64,000 nucleotides of DNA from CAVVEQ01 sp963747315 (GCA_963747315.1 CAVVEQ010000013.1:930001-994000); one strand, 5' to 3'. Numbered from the stretch's first letter, positions 42,642 through 52,263 are shown. Translations and numbers: made by a program. Notes: a model not told the origin generated them from the sequence alone.

Positions 42642-45600
42642 TTAAAGTCGAAGTTCACAAATATGGCCCAGGGAATCCATCACCAGCTCCTTCCAGCCAG
42701 ATTCTCTGCCTTTAAGAGAGAGCCAGTAGGAATTCTTACCGGACCGCAATCCTTCAACTGGTGGAAGGGATTTTTCCATTCTGCCATCACCTGTGGGCGG
42801 GTAACGAAATACGATTTGATCCCCCTCGGTGTTTATGGAAATGAGTCCGGCGGATTCCGCTTTTGTTTTGACCCGCATATAGAACAGGAGATTGTTGACT
42901 TCCTCCGGGAGCGGACCGAAGCGATCCAGGAATTCCTCCTCAAGCGCATCCACCTCCTCCCCGCTGAACGTATCCGCAATACGGCGATAAATTCGTAAGC
43001 GCAGATTCTGATCAGATATGTACTCCATCGGAATGCCAATAGAGAGTGGCAGGTCCACACTTGAAAAACTGCGGATATCACGGAAGGCTGAAGTCTTCTC
43101 TATCAACCCGGGAACTTCGGAGGATCCCCGTAATTGGCGAACGGATTGGGCAAGCATGCGCGTATAAAGGTGAAATCCCACTGCCGCGATGAAACCGCTT
43201 TGGCGGGTACCCAGCAGGTCCCCCGCTCCGCGCATTTCAAGATCACGCATCGCGATCGAATATCCTGCGCCGAGCTGGGTGTTCTCCGCAATCACTTCCA
43301 GCCTTTCCTGTCCCTCGCCGGTGGGCATTCTTCGTTTATGACGGAAGAAATAGGCATATGCCCGCTGCGCGCCTCGCCCCACCCTGCCGCGTAGCTGGTA
43401 GAGCTGCGCCAGTCCGAATGTATCTCCCCGGTCCACGATGAGCGTGTTGGCATTGGGAATATCCAGCCCCGATTCAATTATCGATGTACAGAGCAGGACA
43501 TCCACCTCGCCATGAGTGAATGCGTGCATCACTGCTGAGAGCTCATGCTCATTCATTTGACCGTGGGCAATTCCTATGCGCGCCTCGGGGATCAGGTGGT
43601 TAAGGTGGGTACGCATCGCCTGAATGGAATGAACCCGATTGTGTACAAAAAAGACCTGGCCACCGCGTTCCATCTCCCGCAGGACTGCCTGGCGAACGAG
43701 TTTTGGTGAGTACGGTCCGATGTGAGTGACGATCGGCAATCGTTCGGCCGGTGGAGTATTGATAACCGAGATATCGCGCACACCGGTAAGTGCCTGGTAA
43801 AGCGTGCGCGGGATGGGTGTGGCTGTGAGCGTGAGCACATCCACTTCCGTGCGCATCTTCTTGAAAAACTCCTTATGGGTCACCCCAAATCGTTGCTCCT
43901 CGTCAATGATGATCAAGCCAAGGTCTTTGAATTGAACATCAGCTTGCAGAAGGCGGTGGGTGCCCACCACTATATCCACATCCCCCAGGGCGAGACTGAT
44001 GATGATCTCTTCCTGTTCGCGCGGATTACGGAAACGGGAAAGCATTTCCACATTGACCGGGAATGGGGAAAGCCGTTCCTTGAATGTGTCGAAATGCTGC
44101 TGCGCCAGCACCGTGGTGGGAACCAGCAAAGCCACCTGCTTGCCGTCATTCACCGCCTTAAAAGCCGCACGCAGCGCAACCTCTGTTTTTCCGTAGCCGA
44201 CATCACCACAGAGCAGACGGTCCATTGGCCGTTGGCTCTCCATGTCCGTTTTGACTTCCTTAATGGCTTTCACCTGGTCGATTGTTTCAATATAGGGGAA
44301 ACTGGATTCAAGATCCACCTGCCAGGTGCTATCAGCATTAAATGCGAAACCGCGCGCAACCTGCCGCTGGGCATAAAGTGAGAGAAGCTCCGCCGCCACC
44401 TGCTTTACCGCCTCGGATACGCGTTCCTTTGCGCCGCCCCATTCCGCTGTTCCCAACCGGGTTGCCTGCGGCTGCCCTTCATCTGGACCTATATACTTGC
44501 TCAGGCGATCTGCCTGGTAAATGGGAACGAACAACTGGTCCCCGCCATCATATTCAACGCAGAGAAACTCGCGCTCCGAGCCTTCCAGGTTGCGCCGCAC
44601 TAGCCCGATGAATTTCCCGATCCCGTTATCCACATGAACCACCCAATCACCGGGATTAAGGTCAGAATAGCTATCTTCGGGGGAGGTAGCGATCTGAATC
44701 GTTTTGGCTCTAGGCTGCGGTCGCTCCCATCCAAATATTTCACTATCGGTCAGGAGATGTTCGTTTTTTCCATCCGGGCGGGTAAAGATCCAACCATCCG
44801 TAAGGCTGCCTTCGATGAAACCAGAAATGTCCGGGATGCCCCCTGCATGCTCCTTCTCTAGCCAGAGCTCCTTCAATCGTGCGACCTGCCGCGAAATGAT
44901 GGTGAATCGATCTCCACTATCTACGATCTCAGAAAAATGTTCAATCAGGTGTTTCAGCCGCCCCGCGAACCTTGGCGGACTGTCGAATGCCTGGGAGATC
45001 AAAGAAGGCTCGCTTTCAGCCGAAAAGCCCAGGTCCAGGCAGGTTTTTAAATGCAAACCCTCTTCCAATTCAGACCAAGTGAGGTAAGGTACGGGGAAGC
45101 TTTCATCTAGAAGGCCTTCCCGAATGGAATCCTGACGTAGTTGTACCGCCTGGTCCTCGATCTCCGCTGCCGCGCTTTTAGTAAGGTCCCCATCGTAGAA
45201 TACGACAAGGCTCTTTGAAGGCAGGTAATCCAACAGGCTGGCAGCGAAAGTATGGATCAATGGCAGGAGAAACTCGTCCACTTCGCCGGACATTTCTGCG
45301 AGGAGGTTACCCCTGGCTGGCAACACTTCCCTGGCAGGCATTATCTGCAGAGAATCCAACGGTTCGATGGTTCGCTGGCTGTTGGGGTCAAATGTCCGCA
45401 AAGTATCAATTTCATTTCCAAAGAATTCCAACCTGCAGGGAGATTCAGCCGCCGGGGTCCATACATCCAGGATCCCGCCGCGGCGGGAAAACTGGCCTGG
45501 TTCAACGACAACTTCGCAAGGCTCATATCCAAGCTCAACCCATTTCTGGATCAATGCGTCCGGAGATACTACCTGGTTGGTTTTTATCGTTCTGCTGCTG

Positions 45601-46025
45601 GTAAGGAAGTCTCGCCTTGGTAAGGTGCGCGTCATTAAACCGCGGATGGTCGTAAGAACTATTGGAGCTTTTCTTTCCGGGTTGGTACCAGGGATGTGGC
45701 AAGTCGCAAGAGCTGCAAGCGAACGCAAGCGTTCCCTCCGGGTCGTGCTCCCCCAGGCAGCTTTTTCGTAGAAAAGTGGGGTCGGCTCGGGATAGGTTAG
45801 CAAGTTGCCCCCCGGCAACCAGAAACTCAATTCATCAAGGGCGACGTTCAACAGGTCTGCCCTGGGTAGAATGACCACTGTCGGGCAAGCCAGGTCGCGG
45901 GTCAGAGCGGCAAGGATGGGATAACGGGCTGCCCTTGGGAGGCTAAGCGGCGCCGGGTTTTTTTCCTTCAGCAGCGAATCGGCTAGTTCAATGTATCCGG
46001 GGTGGGATCGGATGCCATCCAACAT
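42642..46025 (-). CDS. mfd: Transcription-repair coupling factor
   Basis: The 1127-residue protein has the Mfd domain order: a UvrB-like N-terminal module (TTIRGLMTRTLPRRDFL, QFSRRGGILDVWTP), the RNA-polymerase-interacting domain (GDWVVHVDNGIGKFIGL), the RecG-like motor (CGDVGYGKTEVALRAAF, DEEQRFGV, TATPIPRTL, RVGRGAQRAYAYF) and a C-terminal TRCF domain. It dislodges stalled RNA polymerase and recruits UvrA. It starts 3 nt after pth and is followed by uvrB. Confidence 0.98.
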   Translation of the reverse strand: MLDGIRSHPGYIELADSLLKEKNPAPLSLPRAARYPILAALTRDLACPTVVILPRADLLNVALDELSFWLPGGNLLTYPEPTPLFYEKAAWGSTTRRERLRSLAALATCHIPGTNPERKAPIVLTTIRGLMTRTLPRRDFLTSSRTIKTNQVVSPDALIQKWVELGYEPCEVVVEPGQFSRRGGILDVWTPAAESPCRLEFFGNEIDTLRTFDPNSQRTIEPLDSLQIMPAREVLPARGNLLAEMSGEVDEFLLPLIHTFAASLLDYLPSKSLVVFYDGDLTKSAAAEIEDQAVQLRQDSIREGLLDESFPVPYLTWSELEEGLHLKTCLDLGFSAESEPSLISQAFDSPPRFAGRLKHLIEHFSEIVDSGDRFTIISRQVARLKELWLEKEHAGGIPDISGFIEGSLTDGWIFTRPDGKNEHLLTDSEIFGWERPQPRAKTIQIATSPEDSYSDLNPGDWVVHVDNGIGKFIGLVRRNLEGSEREFLCVEYDGGDQLFVPIYQADRLSKYIGPDEGQPQATRLGTAEWGGAKERVSEAVKQVAAELLSLYAQRQVARGFAFNADSTWQVDLESSFPYIETIDQVKAIKEVKTDMESQRPMDRLLCGDVGYGKTEVALRAAFKAVNDGKQVALLVPTTVLAQQHFDTFKERLSPFPVNVEMLSRFRNPREQEEIIISLALGDVDIVVGTHRLLQADVQFKDLGLIIIDEEQRFGVTHKEFFKKMRTEVDVLTLTATPIPRTLYQALTGVRDISVINTPPAERLPIVTHIGPYSPKLVRQAVLREMERGGQVFFVHNRVHSIQAMRTHLNHLIPEARIGIAHGQMNEHELSAVMHAFTHGEVDVLLCTSIIESGLDIPNANTLIVDRGDTFGLAQLYQLRGRVGRGAQRAYAYFFRHKRRMPTGEGQERLEVIAENTQLGAGYSIAMRDLEMRGAGDLLGTRQSGFIAAVGFHLYTRMLAQSVRQLRGSSEVPGLIEKTSAFRDIRSFSSVDLPLSIGIPMEYISDQNLRLRIYRRIADTFSGEEVDALEEEFLDRFGPLPEEVNNLLFYMRVKTKAESAGLISINTEGDQIVFRYPPTGDGRMEKSLPPVEGLRSGKNSYWLSLKGRESGWKELVMDSLGHICELRL

Positions 46026-46028
46026 GGA

Positions 46029-46676
46029 TCAAACCTTATCCACCGGACCATTGAAGCGAGTCATCGCAGATTCGATCCCCTCAAGAATATAAGCTTCAAC
46101 CGCAGCTAAAAGGCGTGTGAATACGCGGGCGAGCATATCCTTTTCCTCGGGGAAAAAATCCTCCAGAACGTAATCCGCAGCTGGCATTCTGCCTGGAGGT
46201 CTGCCTACCCCCAGCCGGGCGCGAGGGAATTGATTGGTGCCCAGCCTTTCGATGATGGAAACCATACCCTTTTGCCCCCCAGCGCTACCATGGGCACGGA
46301 TCCGAAGAGTACCCAGCGGCAGATCGATATCATCGTGAATGACCAACAGGTGGTCAGCCTCCACTTTGTAATATCTCGCGAGAGAAGCAACTGATGATCC
46401 GGAAAGATTCATGTATGTTTGGGGCTTAGTCAGGATCACCCTGCGCCCTTGAACCATACCGCTTCCGGTAATGGCTTTGGCCTGTACTTTGGACATCGAG
46501 ATTTTAAATTGTGAAGCCAATTCATCCACCGCCATGAAACCGACATTATGGCGGTTATGCCTGTAATCTCTGCCTGGGTTCCCCAACCCGGCGAAGAGAA
46601 AAGGGCCTTCCCATACTTTTTCCTTTTCCGGGAGTATTAGCTCAGAATTTATCGGATTGTCTTCCATGTTTTTCAC
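46029..46676 (-). CDS. pth: Peptidyl-tRNA hydrolase
   Basis: The 215-residue protein has FAGLGNPGRDYRHNRHNVGFM with the catalytic His, TKPQTYMNLSGSSVA, LLVIHDDIDLPLGTLRIR and GSAGGQKGM, all diagnostic of Pth. It frees tRNA from peptidyl-tRNA dropped by ribosomes. The N-terminus is ~20 residues longer than usual, so the true start may be internal. It overlaps the upstream exported-protein gene by 4 nt. Confidence 0.95.
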   Translation of the reverse strand: MKNMEDNPINSELILPEKEKVWEGPFLFAGLGNPGRDYRHNRHNVGFMAVDELASQFKISMSKVQAKAITGSGMVQGRRVILTKPQTYMNLSGSSVASLARYYKVEADHLLVIHDDIDLPLGTLRIRAHGSAGGQKGMVSIIERLGTNQFPRARLGVGRPPGRMPAADYVLEDFFPEEKDMLARVFTRLLAAVEAYILEGIESAMTRFNGPVDKV

Positions 46677-47314
46677 TTCCGCTTGTTCAGCCAGCGCAAA
46701 CCGAGGTAAAGCCCGAGGGCGAGGAAGAGCCCCAGCGTCCCGATCACACCGGCGCGCAAACTGGAGATCAAATCCTGGCTGCTCACCGCAGCTGGATTCT
46801 CAGGAAAGGGGGTTGCTGTTCGTTTCGACAATGAATCGTAATCAGCCGCTGGTGTGGTTTGCTTTGAGATTTCTTCTTCTCTGTTGGATCCAAGGGAGGA
46901 ATAATTTATCACCTGGATATCATCCACCACCGTTTCCACCTGACTGCCATCAGTTTTCGAAACCACCACCCTCAGGCGGTAGCTGCCATCCGGGATTCCT
47001 GTGGTATCCCAGTTGGTAATGATCTGGTTACTCACTGGAGCATTTTGCTTGCCAAGCGAAAACCAGGCTCCCCCCGGGCTGAAACCAAAAAATACCTCTG
47101 AAAACGCGAATCCCGGCAGGTCGGTTGATCCGGCAATCCCCACCACCCCGCGGACCGCATCACCCGGTAAAGGTACATCCACGCGCAGCGATTCCGCCGA
47201 AACGAGCTGGAGGATCGGCGAAGGGACCATAAGAATAACTATAAGAATTGAAACTGTTTTCAAGAGCATGGCAACCAGTAAGTTTAACATATGCCGGATA
47301 AAGCTGCAATTCAA
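46673..47314 (-). CDS. Exported protein with Ig-like domain and C-terminal membrane anchor
   Basis: The 213-residue protein has a signal-like hydrophobic N-terminus (residues ~15-40; start could be the inner ATG at residue 9), a beta-rich extracellular domain (RVDVPLPGDAVRGVVGIAGS and IPDGSYRLRVVVSKTDGSQ resembling bacterial Ig-like folds), a linker and one C-terminal membrane helix with the tail LRWLNKRK. The role is unknown. It is coupled to pth by a 4-nt overlap and so is co-transcribed with pth-mfd. Confidence 0.65.
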   Translation of the reverse strand: MNCSFIRHMLNLLVAMLLKTVSILIVILMVPSPILQLVSAESLRVDVPLPGDAVRGVVGIAGSTDLPGFAFSEVFFGFSPGGAWFSLGKQNAPVSNQIITNWDTTGIPDGSYRLRVVVSKTDGSQVETVVDDIQVINYSSLGSNREEEISKQTTPAADYDSLSKRTATPFPENPAAVSSQDLISSLRAGVIGTLGLFLALGLYLGLRWLNKRK

Positions 47315-47413
47315 CCATCAACTACAAAAAATACCTCATTGATATTGTCGATTATGCAATTCGAAGATCACAATCACATTGTAATTTTTTTTGGATTTAT
47401 TCTTGACTATTAA

Positions 47414-47422
47414 TGTTATAAT
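47414..47422 (+). promoter_or_regulatory. Extended -10 of the gene at 47430, leaderless arrangement
   Basis: TGTTATAAT (extended -10) ends 7 nt before ATG 47430; only T/C-rich bases lie between. Confidence 0.6.
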
Positions 47423-47429
47423 TTTTCTT

Positions 47430-47879
47430 ATGACCGATCAAAATGCCTTACCCGAAGCAGGAATGGAAACGGCGGTATCGGAGCAATCCCCCGGAAAAGA
47501 CCAGGTTAAAAAGATCGCGTTTTGGATCATCGGAATTTTTATCGGTTTGCTGGTAATTTCCATCGCATCTGCGGTCTGGATTGCACAACCCGGAGTGGAT
47601 TCAGCCAAAATCAGGGATTTCTTCCTGATCGTGATGGTTCTTGTTTCATTTATTGTAAGTATCGCTTTGATAATTCTATTGATCCAGGTTGCATTACTGG
47701 TTAACCTGCTCAATAATGAGATCCGCCCGGTGTTAGCCAACCTGATCGATTCAGTCAATGACCTGAAAGGTACCACCGCATTCCTCAGCGAGAATCTGGT
47801 GGAGCCAGTGATCAAATTAAATGAGTACCTGGCTGGCTTGAAAAAACTGATGGATATCCTTCGCCCGTTCAGGAAATAA
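47430..47879 (+). CDS. Membrane protein, DUF948-like
   Basis: From ATG 47430 the protein has 149 residues: a charged N-terminus, two membrane helices (residues ~27-50 and ~62-90) and a helical tail NLIDSVNDLKGTTAFLSENLVEP that recalls DUF948/phage-like coiled-coil proteins often paired with YtxH proteins. I cannot name a function. The start agrees with the leaderless promoter 7 nt upstream. The ytxH-like gene follows after 40 nt. Confidence 0.65.
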   Translation: MTDQNALPEAGMETAVSEQSPGKDQVKKIAFWIIGIFIGLLVISIASAVWIAQPGVDSAKIRDFFLIVMVLVSFIVSIALIILLIQVALLVNLLNNEIRPVLANLIDSVNDLKGTTAFLSENLVEPVIKLNEYLAGLKKLMDILRPFRK

Positions 47880-47919
47880 CCCTGGCGGGATATCAATTTC
47901 AACCGAAAGGAGAATTAAA

Positions 47920-48249
47920 ATGTCTGACCGTGATGATTTTGGTGCGTTTTTGATTGGCTTCGTGGTTGGAGGTGTTGCCGGTGCAGTTACCGCCCTCCTT
48001 CTTGCCCCCCAATCCGGGGAGGAAACCCGGGCGATGATCAAGGATCGCGCGATCGAATTGCGCGATAAGACCGTGGAAACCTACGAAGATGCCCGCGCCC
48101 GGGCCGAAGCAGCTGCTGATGAAGCTGTCAAGCGGGCGGATGCCCTTTTGAAACAGGCAAAATCAACTGCTGCCCAGCTTAAAAGCTCGGAGACCGTTGT
48201 AATCGAGGCGGAACCAAAAAAGGCAGCGAAAGCTCCTGCGAAATCCTAG
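47920..48249 (+). CDS. YtxH-domain protein
   Basis: The 109-residue protein has the YtxH pattern: a glycine-rich membrane segment (FLIGFVVGGVAGAVTALLLAP, residues ~10-30) followed by the conserved QSGEETR and a long Ala/Lys/Glu helix. These are stress-linked small membrane proteins of unknown mechanism. AAAGGAG lies 9 nt before the ATG. A terminator follows. Confidence 0.85.
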   Translation: MSDRDDFGAFLIGFVVGGVAGAVTALLLAPQSGEETRAMIKDRAIELRDKTVETYEDARARAEAAADEAVKRADALLKQAKSTAAQLKSSETVVIEAEPKKAAKAPAKS

Positions 48250-48265
48250 TGATTAATATTTTCAA

Positions 48266-48297
48266 AAAAAGAGCTGGCTTCGAAGCCAGCTCTTTTT
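48266..48297. terminator. Bidirectional rho-independent terminator
   Basis: GAGCTGGCTT and AAGCCAGCTC pair with A and T runs outside, between ytxH (plus) and nnr (minus). Confidence 0.93.
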
Positions 48298-48303
48298 CTA
48301 TAT

Positions 48304-49902
48304 TTATCTTAATCCGGCAAGCACTACACCTATCGAATCAATTATGTCACCCGCCAGAACCGATGCATCATCCCCCACGATATCAGCAGCTGCCAATCCA
48401 GCCTGCGCATGAACCCATGCGCCGCAGATCGCTGCTTCCTTAGGTCCCAGCCCCTGCGCTCGAAAACTAGCGATGACCCCGGCAAGAACATCCCCGCTGC
48501 CTGCCTTTGCCAATGCGGAATTGGCAACTGGTACCACAAATACTTCTCCCCCTGGCGAAGCGACCACTGTAAATGCTCCTTTAAGCACCACCACCTGTCC
48601 CCATTCTCGCGCAAATTTCCTGGCGGTACCAATCCTGTCTGTTTGAATTGTCTCAACAGATAATCCGCTCAGAGCGGCCATCTCACCCGGGTGCGGGGTC
48701 AGGATGCAATTCGCAGGGATCTCTTTTTGCCAGTCGATTTCTTTCGATAACAGCATTAATCCATCTGCATCAATTACCAGCGCAGGCAGATCGGCGGGAA
48801 ACTGGCTGCCGGCTATATCAGATTCCAGGAACCCGATTCTGCCTTTCCTAGCCCGCTCAGTCCGGGTCAGGATGAGCTTTTTCAAGAAACCCGCCGTCGT
48901 GTTCTCGCGCCCCCAACCCGGACCAAGGAGCATGGCGGTGATTCTCTCCAAATTATCGCGAATGATTGGGGCAGCATCTTCATGGATCACACCCTGCTCG
49001 TGCGGGAGCAGCAGCCAGGTGGCTTCGGGGATCTGCCCTGCCAGTGTTTGATGGATTGATCCCGGAATGGCCAGCCGCACCAAACCGACTCCTGCGCGAT
49101 ACGCTGCCCTTGCAGCTAGGAGAGCTGCACCTGTGTAATTGGTAGATCCCGCTGCGATCAGGACTGTGCCAAACGTCCCTTTGTGACCCTGGGGATCACG
49201 CTCAGGCAGAAGCTCACCCACCATCCGCGCATCAACCACCTCTGAATTCACAGCTTTCCATGCCATCATACGGTCAGAAAACCGCAGATCCACCACATCC
49301 AGCTCGCCGGCCAGACCAAATGCTGGAAAGCGTATCAGCCCTTCCTTTACAGCACCCATGCTAAGGGTGAGATCCGCGGTTATCGTTTCCGGGGCAGCAT
49401 CCCCGCTTTCGAGATCAACACCGGAGGGACAATCCACGGCAATGACCGGGACGTCGGGAAGATTTTCGCTAATCGATCCAAGAAATTCAGCCAAATCCTT
49501 TTTTAATGGCAGTTTCACGCCAGCTCCCAGCACGCCATCCAGAACCAGGGTTGTTCCTTCCAGGAATTCTATAATTTTCCCCTTTTTCTTTGTATCATAG
49601 GGCAGGATCGTCCCTCCAACCTGACTTAACCGCTGAACGAGGCTATCCTCTCTCGGTCTGGCGAGAATGGCGCGGGTCTCCCAACCTTTACCAGCCAATT
49701 CCGCCAACGCCACAAGCGCATCCCCTCCATTGTTGCCGGTTCCCACTAGCGCGGTGATGACCTTCTCGGAATCAGCAAAAACCGCATCAATAAAATCCGC
49801 GATGCCTTTCCCGGCAAGTTCCATCAATTTTTCCACACTCGATCCAGAACGAATGGTTTCGTTCTCGATCTCCCGCATCTGCTCCAAAGTGACGAGTTTC
49901 AT
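48304..49902 (-). CDS. nnr: Bifunctional NAD(P)HX epimerase/dehydratase
   Basis: From ATG 49902 the protein has 532 residues: an N-terminal YjeF_N epimerase domain (LVGTGNNGGDALVALAEL, DCPSGVDLESG) and a C-terminal YjeF_C ADP-dependent dehydratase (LLGPGWGRENTTAGF, LTPHPGEMAALSG, KAGSGDVLAGVIA). Together they repair hydrated NADH and NADPH. Two domains in one chain is the usual bacterial form. The open frame extends upstream to 49956, but GAGG stands before ATG 49902. Confidence 0.96.
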   Translation of the reverse strand: MKLVTLEQMREIENETIRSGSSVEKLMELAGKGIADFIDAVFADSEKVITALVGTGNNGGDALVALAELAGKGWETRAILARPREDSLVQRLSQVGGTILPYDTKKKGKIIEFLEGTTLVLDGVLGAGVKLPLKKDLAEFLGSISENLPDVPVIAVDCPSGVDLESGDAAPETITADLTLSMGAVKEGLIRFPAFGLAGELDVVDLRFSDRMMAWKAVNSEVVDARMVGELLPERDPQGHKGTFGTVLIAAGSTNYTGAALLAARAAYRAGVGLVRLAIPGSIHQTLAGQIPEATWLLLPHEQGVIHEDAAPIIRDNLERITAMLLGPGWGRENTTAGFLKKLILTRTERARKGRIGFLESDIAGSQFPADLPALVIDADGLMLLSKEIDWQKEIPANCILTPHPGEMAALSGLSVETIQTDRIGTARKFAREWGQVVVLKGAFTVVASPGGEVFVVPVANSALAKAGSGDVLAGVIASFRAQGLGPKEAAICGAWVHAQAGLAAADIVGDDASVLAGDIIDSIGVVLAGLR

Positions 49903-49958
49903 GTCAGCCTCATTTTCTAGGGTTTTTCCGGGTGAATTATAAACCCCCAATTTCACGC

Positions 49959-49967
49959 TGGTATAAT
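49959..49967 (+). promoter_or_regulatory. Extended -10 of the gene at 49974, leaderless arrangement
   Basis: TGGTATAAT (extended -10) ends 6 nt before GTG 49974. Confidence 0.6.
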
Positions 49968-49973
49968 GACGGG

Positions 49974-51533
49974 GTGAAAAAACTGCTCTATAGCGCGGTT
50001 TTTTTTGCAGGGATGACCACCCTGGCAGTAGAGTTTACTGCATCGCGCTTGTTGGGAAATTACTTCGGTACCAGCAACCTGGTTTGGGCATCTATCATCG
50101 GGTTGATCTTGATTTATCTCACCCTGGGATATTTCATCGGTGGTGCATGGGCGGACCGATCCCCGGAATTTCGCACGTTCTTTAGAATTCTCCTTTGGGC
50201 GGGTTTCAGCATCGGCCTGATCCCATTGATATCGCGTCCCATCCTCAGGTTCTCCGCGCAGGCATTCGACCAGCTTCAATTCGGGGTTCTGGTCAGTTCC
50301 TTCGTGGCGGTGATGATCCTTTTCAGCGTCCCGATCACCCTCCTGGGAACCGCCTCCCCTTTCGCCATCCGTTTGGGGATCAAGGATGCTTCCGAAGCCG
50401 GAGGGCTTTCCGGCCGGATCTACGCCACTTCCACCCTCGGGTCCTTCATCGGCACTTTTCTTCCGATCCTGGTGCTTATCCCCACAATCGGCACCTATCG
50501 TACTTTTCTTGTTTTCAGCCTGCTTTTGGTGATCATTTCTATGTACGGCCTTTGGAAAACAGTGGGGAGACGTTCAGCTTTGATCTATTTATGGATGCCA
50601 ATAATCCTCTCGATATTGATGTTTTTCGGGGTTCGAGGGTTTGATAAAAGCAGCCGGGGGTTGATCTACGAAACCGAGTCCGCTTATAACTATATCCAGG
50701 TCCAGGAAGTGGACGGCTACCGATTTTTAAGGCTGAACGAAGGTCAGGGTGTTCATTCAATCTGGCATCCAACGGAATTATTTTATGCAGGGCCATGGGA
50801 ACAGGTTCTTGCAGGTCCGTTCTTTAACCTCCCCGGTGTGGACCCGTCTCGAATCAAGGAGATGGCGATCATCGGATTGGCCGCCGGGACGACCGCCCGG
50901 CAAGCAGCTGCCGTGTTTCCCAACATCCATATTGACGGGTTCGAGATCGACCCAAAGATCATAGATGTGGGAAACCAGTACCTGGGGATGGATATTCCCC
51001 AGTTGACCGCCTATGCGGAGGATGGGCGCATGGGTTTGGCTAATAGGGATAAACTCTATCAGGTCATTTCTGTAGATGCTTACCGGCCTCCGTATATCCC
51101 ACCCCACCTCACCACCCACGAGTTCTTTCAAACCGTTTCCGACCATCTATCCCCGGATGGGGTTATGGTCATCAACGTGGGTCGCGCGCCAAATGACCGC
51201 AGGCTGGTGGATGCGCTCTACACCACAATTTCACGGATTTTTCCCTCGGTTTATATCTCTGACCTGCCTCTGTCATTCAATACCCTCATTTATGCAACCA
51301 AAGCGCCGACTTCAGCCTCCAACCTGGCAGCCAATATTGACCTATTGGAACAGCGTGGTGATCCACCCCCGCTCCTCATGAAATCGCTATATATAGCCTT
51401 CAAGAATCTGCAACCTTCACCACCAACGAATGAAATAGCGGACTTTACGGATGACCAGTCCCCGGTGGAATGGATCACAAACAACATGATCCTCAAATTC
51501 CTCGTTACTGATCAAATGGAGCAACTCCAATGA
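49974..51533 (+). CDS. Membrane protein with fused spermidine-synthase-like domain
   Basis: From GTG 49974 the protein has 519 residues. The N-terminal ~230 residues form six or seven membrane helices (GMTTLAVEFTASRLLGNYFG, then SVPITLLGTASPFAIRLG), and the C-terminal part is a Rossmann methyltransferase-like fold related to spermidine synthase (IIGLAAGTTARQAAAVFP, DGFEIDPKIIDVG, VISVDAYRPPYIPPHLTTHEF). This fusion is common in Chloroflexota and others; polyamine synthesis is not shown, and the aminopropyl-transfer residues are uncertain. GTG is chosen because TATAAT ends 6 nt upstream. It overlaps the Lit-like gene by 4 nt. Confidence 0.8.
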   Translation: MKKLLYSAVFFAGMTTLAVEFTASRLLGNYFGTSNLVWASIIGLILIYLTLGYFIGGAWADRSPEFRTFFRILLWAGFSIGLIPLISRPILRFSAQAFDQLQFGVLVSSFVAVMILFSVPITLLGTASPFAIRLGIKDASEAGGLSGRIYATSTLGSFIGTFLPILVLIPTIGTYRTFLVFSLLLVIISMYGLWKTVGRRSALIYLWMPIILSILMFFGVRGFDKSSRGLIYETESAYNYIQVQEVDGYRFLRLNEGQGVHSIWHPTELFYAGPWEQVLAGPFFNLPGVDPSRIKEMAIIGLAAGTTARQAAAVFPNIHIDGFEIDPKIIDVGNQYLGMDIPQLTAYAEDGRMGLANRDKLYQVISVDAYRPPYIPPHLTTHEFFQTVSDHLSPDGVMVINVGRAPNDRRLVDALYTTISRIFPSVYISDLPLSFNTLIYATKAPTSASNLAANIDLLEQRGDPPPLLMKSLYIAFKNLQPSPPTNEIADFTDDQSPVEWITNNMILKFLVTDQMEQLQ

Positions 51534-52198
51534 AGTTTATAAAGATACTTGCCAGCATCGCGGTGATCATCCTCGTGCCGGTCTTTTTATTGATGACCTC
51601 CATCCGCATTCTGATCAATCCTGATTACCCCCTGGTCGAGTACCAGATGCCTGGTTTCCCGGATGACCCTTTCGGGTTCACTTCGGAGGAGCGTTTGAAT
51701 TACGCCCGGAATTCAGTTGAGTACCTCCTGAACAACGAACCCATTTCCTTTTTAGGAGAGCTGAAGATGGCGGATGGCTCCCCGCTCTATAACGACCGCG
51801 AGTTGAGCCATATGCTGGATGTGAAAATCCTGGTACAGGGGATGCTTCGCGCATGGTGGATTATTCTGGTTGTGCTGCTTTTGATCGGTGTTCTAGCCTG
51901 GAGATTGCACTGGCTAGGTGGTTTTTTTCTCCAGATTGTTTGGGGAGGCTGGGCGACCCTCGCACTGGTGGGTTTTCTGGTGCTTTCCACTTTCCTGGAT
52001 TTCAGCGCCCTCTTCACCGGTTTCCACCGCATCTTCTTCACCGGTGATACCTGGCTTTTCTACACGTCGGACTCGCTGATCCGTCTGTTTCCCGAACGAT
52101 TCTGGTCCGACGCTTTCATATACATTGGGATCTTCACTATCGCTGGCGCTTTGATCGCAATCTTTGGCGGCAGGATGCTTTCTCGGCGGTTCCGATGA
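51530..52198 (+). CDS. DUF1461/TIGR01906 membrane protein, Lit-like
   Basis: The 222-residue protein has an N-terminal membrane helix, an extracytoplasmic stretch (residues ~28-100) and three further helices, with the family signature FSALFTGFHRIFFTGDTWLF near residue 165. Members of this family include Lit, the lipoprotein intramolecular transacylase that moves an acyl chain to the N-terminal Cys amine, making lyso-form lipoproteins. Activity here is inferred from family alone. It is coupled to the upstream gene (ATGA). Confidence 0.75.
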   Translation: MKFIKILASIAVIILVPVFLLMTSIRILINPDYPLVEYQMPGFPDDPFGFTSEERLNYARNSVEYLLNNEPISFLGELKMADGSPLYNDRELSHMLDVKILVQGMLRAWWIILVVLLLIGVLAWRLHWLGGFFLQIVWGGWATLALVGFLVLSTFLDFSALFTGFHRIFFTGDTWLFYTSDSLIRLFPERFWSDAFIYIGIFTIAGALIAIFGGRMLSRRFR

Positions 52199-52227
52199 TC
52201 GATTTTTCCCCGAACTGATTACTCCGA

Positions 52228-52263
52228 TAAAAAAAATCAGGCGGGTTTCATAACCCACCTGAT
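52228..52263 (-). terminator. Rho-independent terminator of gpmA
   Basis: ATCAGGCGGGTT and AACCCACCTGAT pair (one mismatch) around TCAT; on the minus strand a run of T follows. It lies 22 nt after the gpmA stop and also ends the plus-strand operon nearby. Confidence 0.85.
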
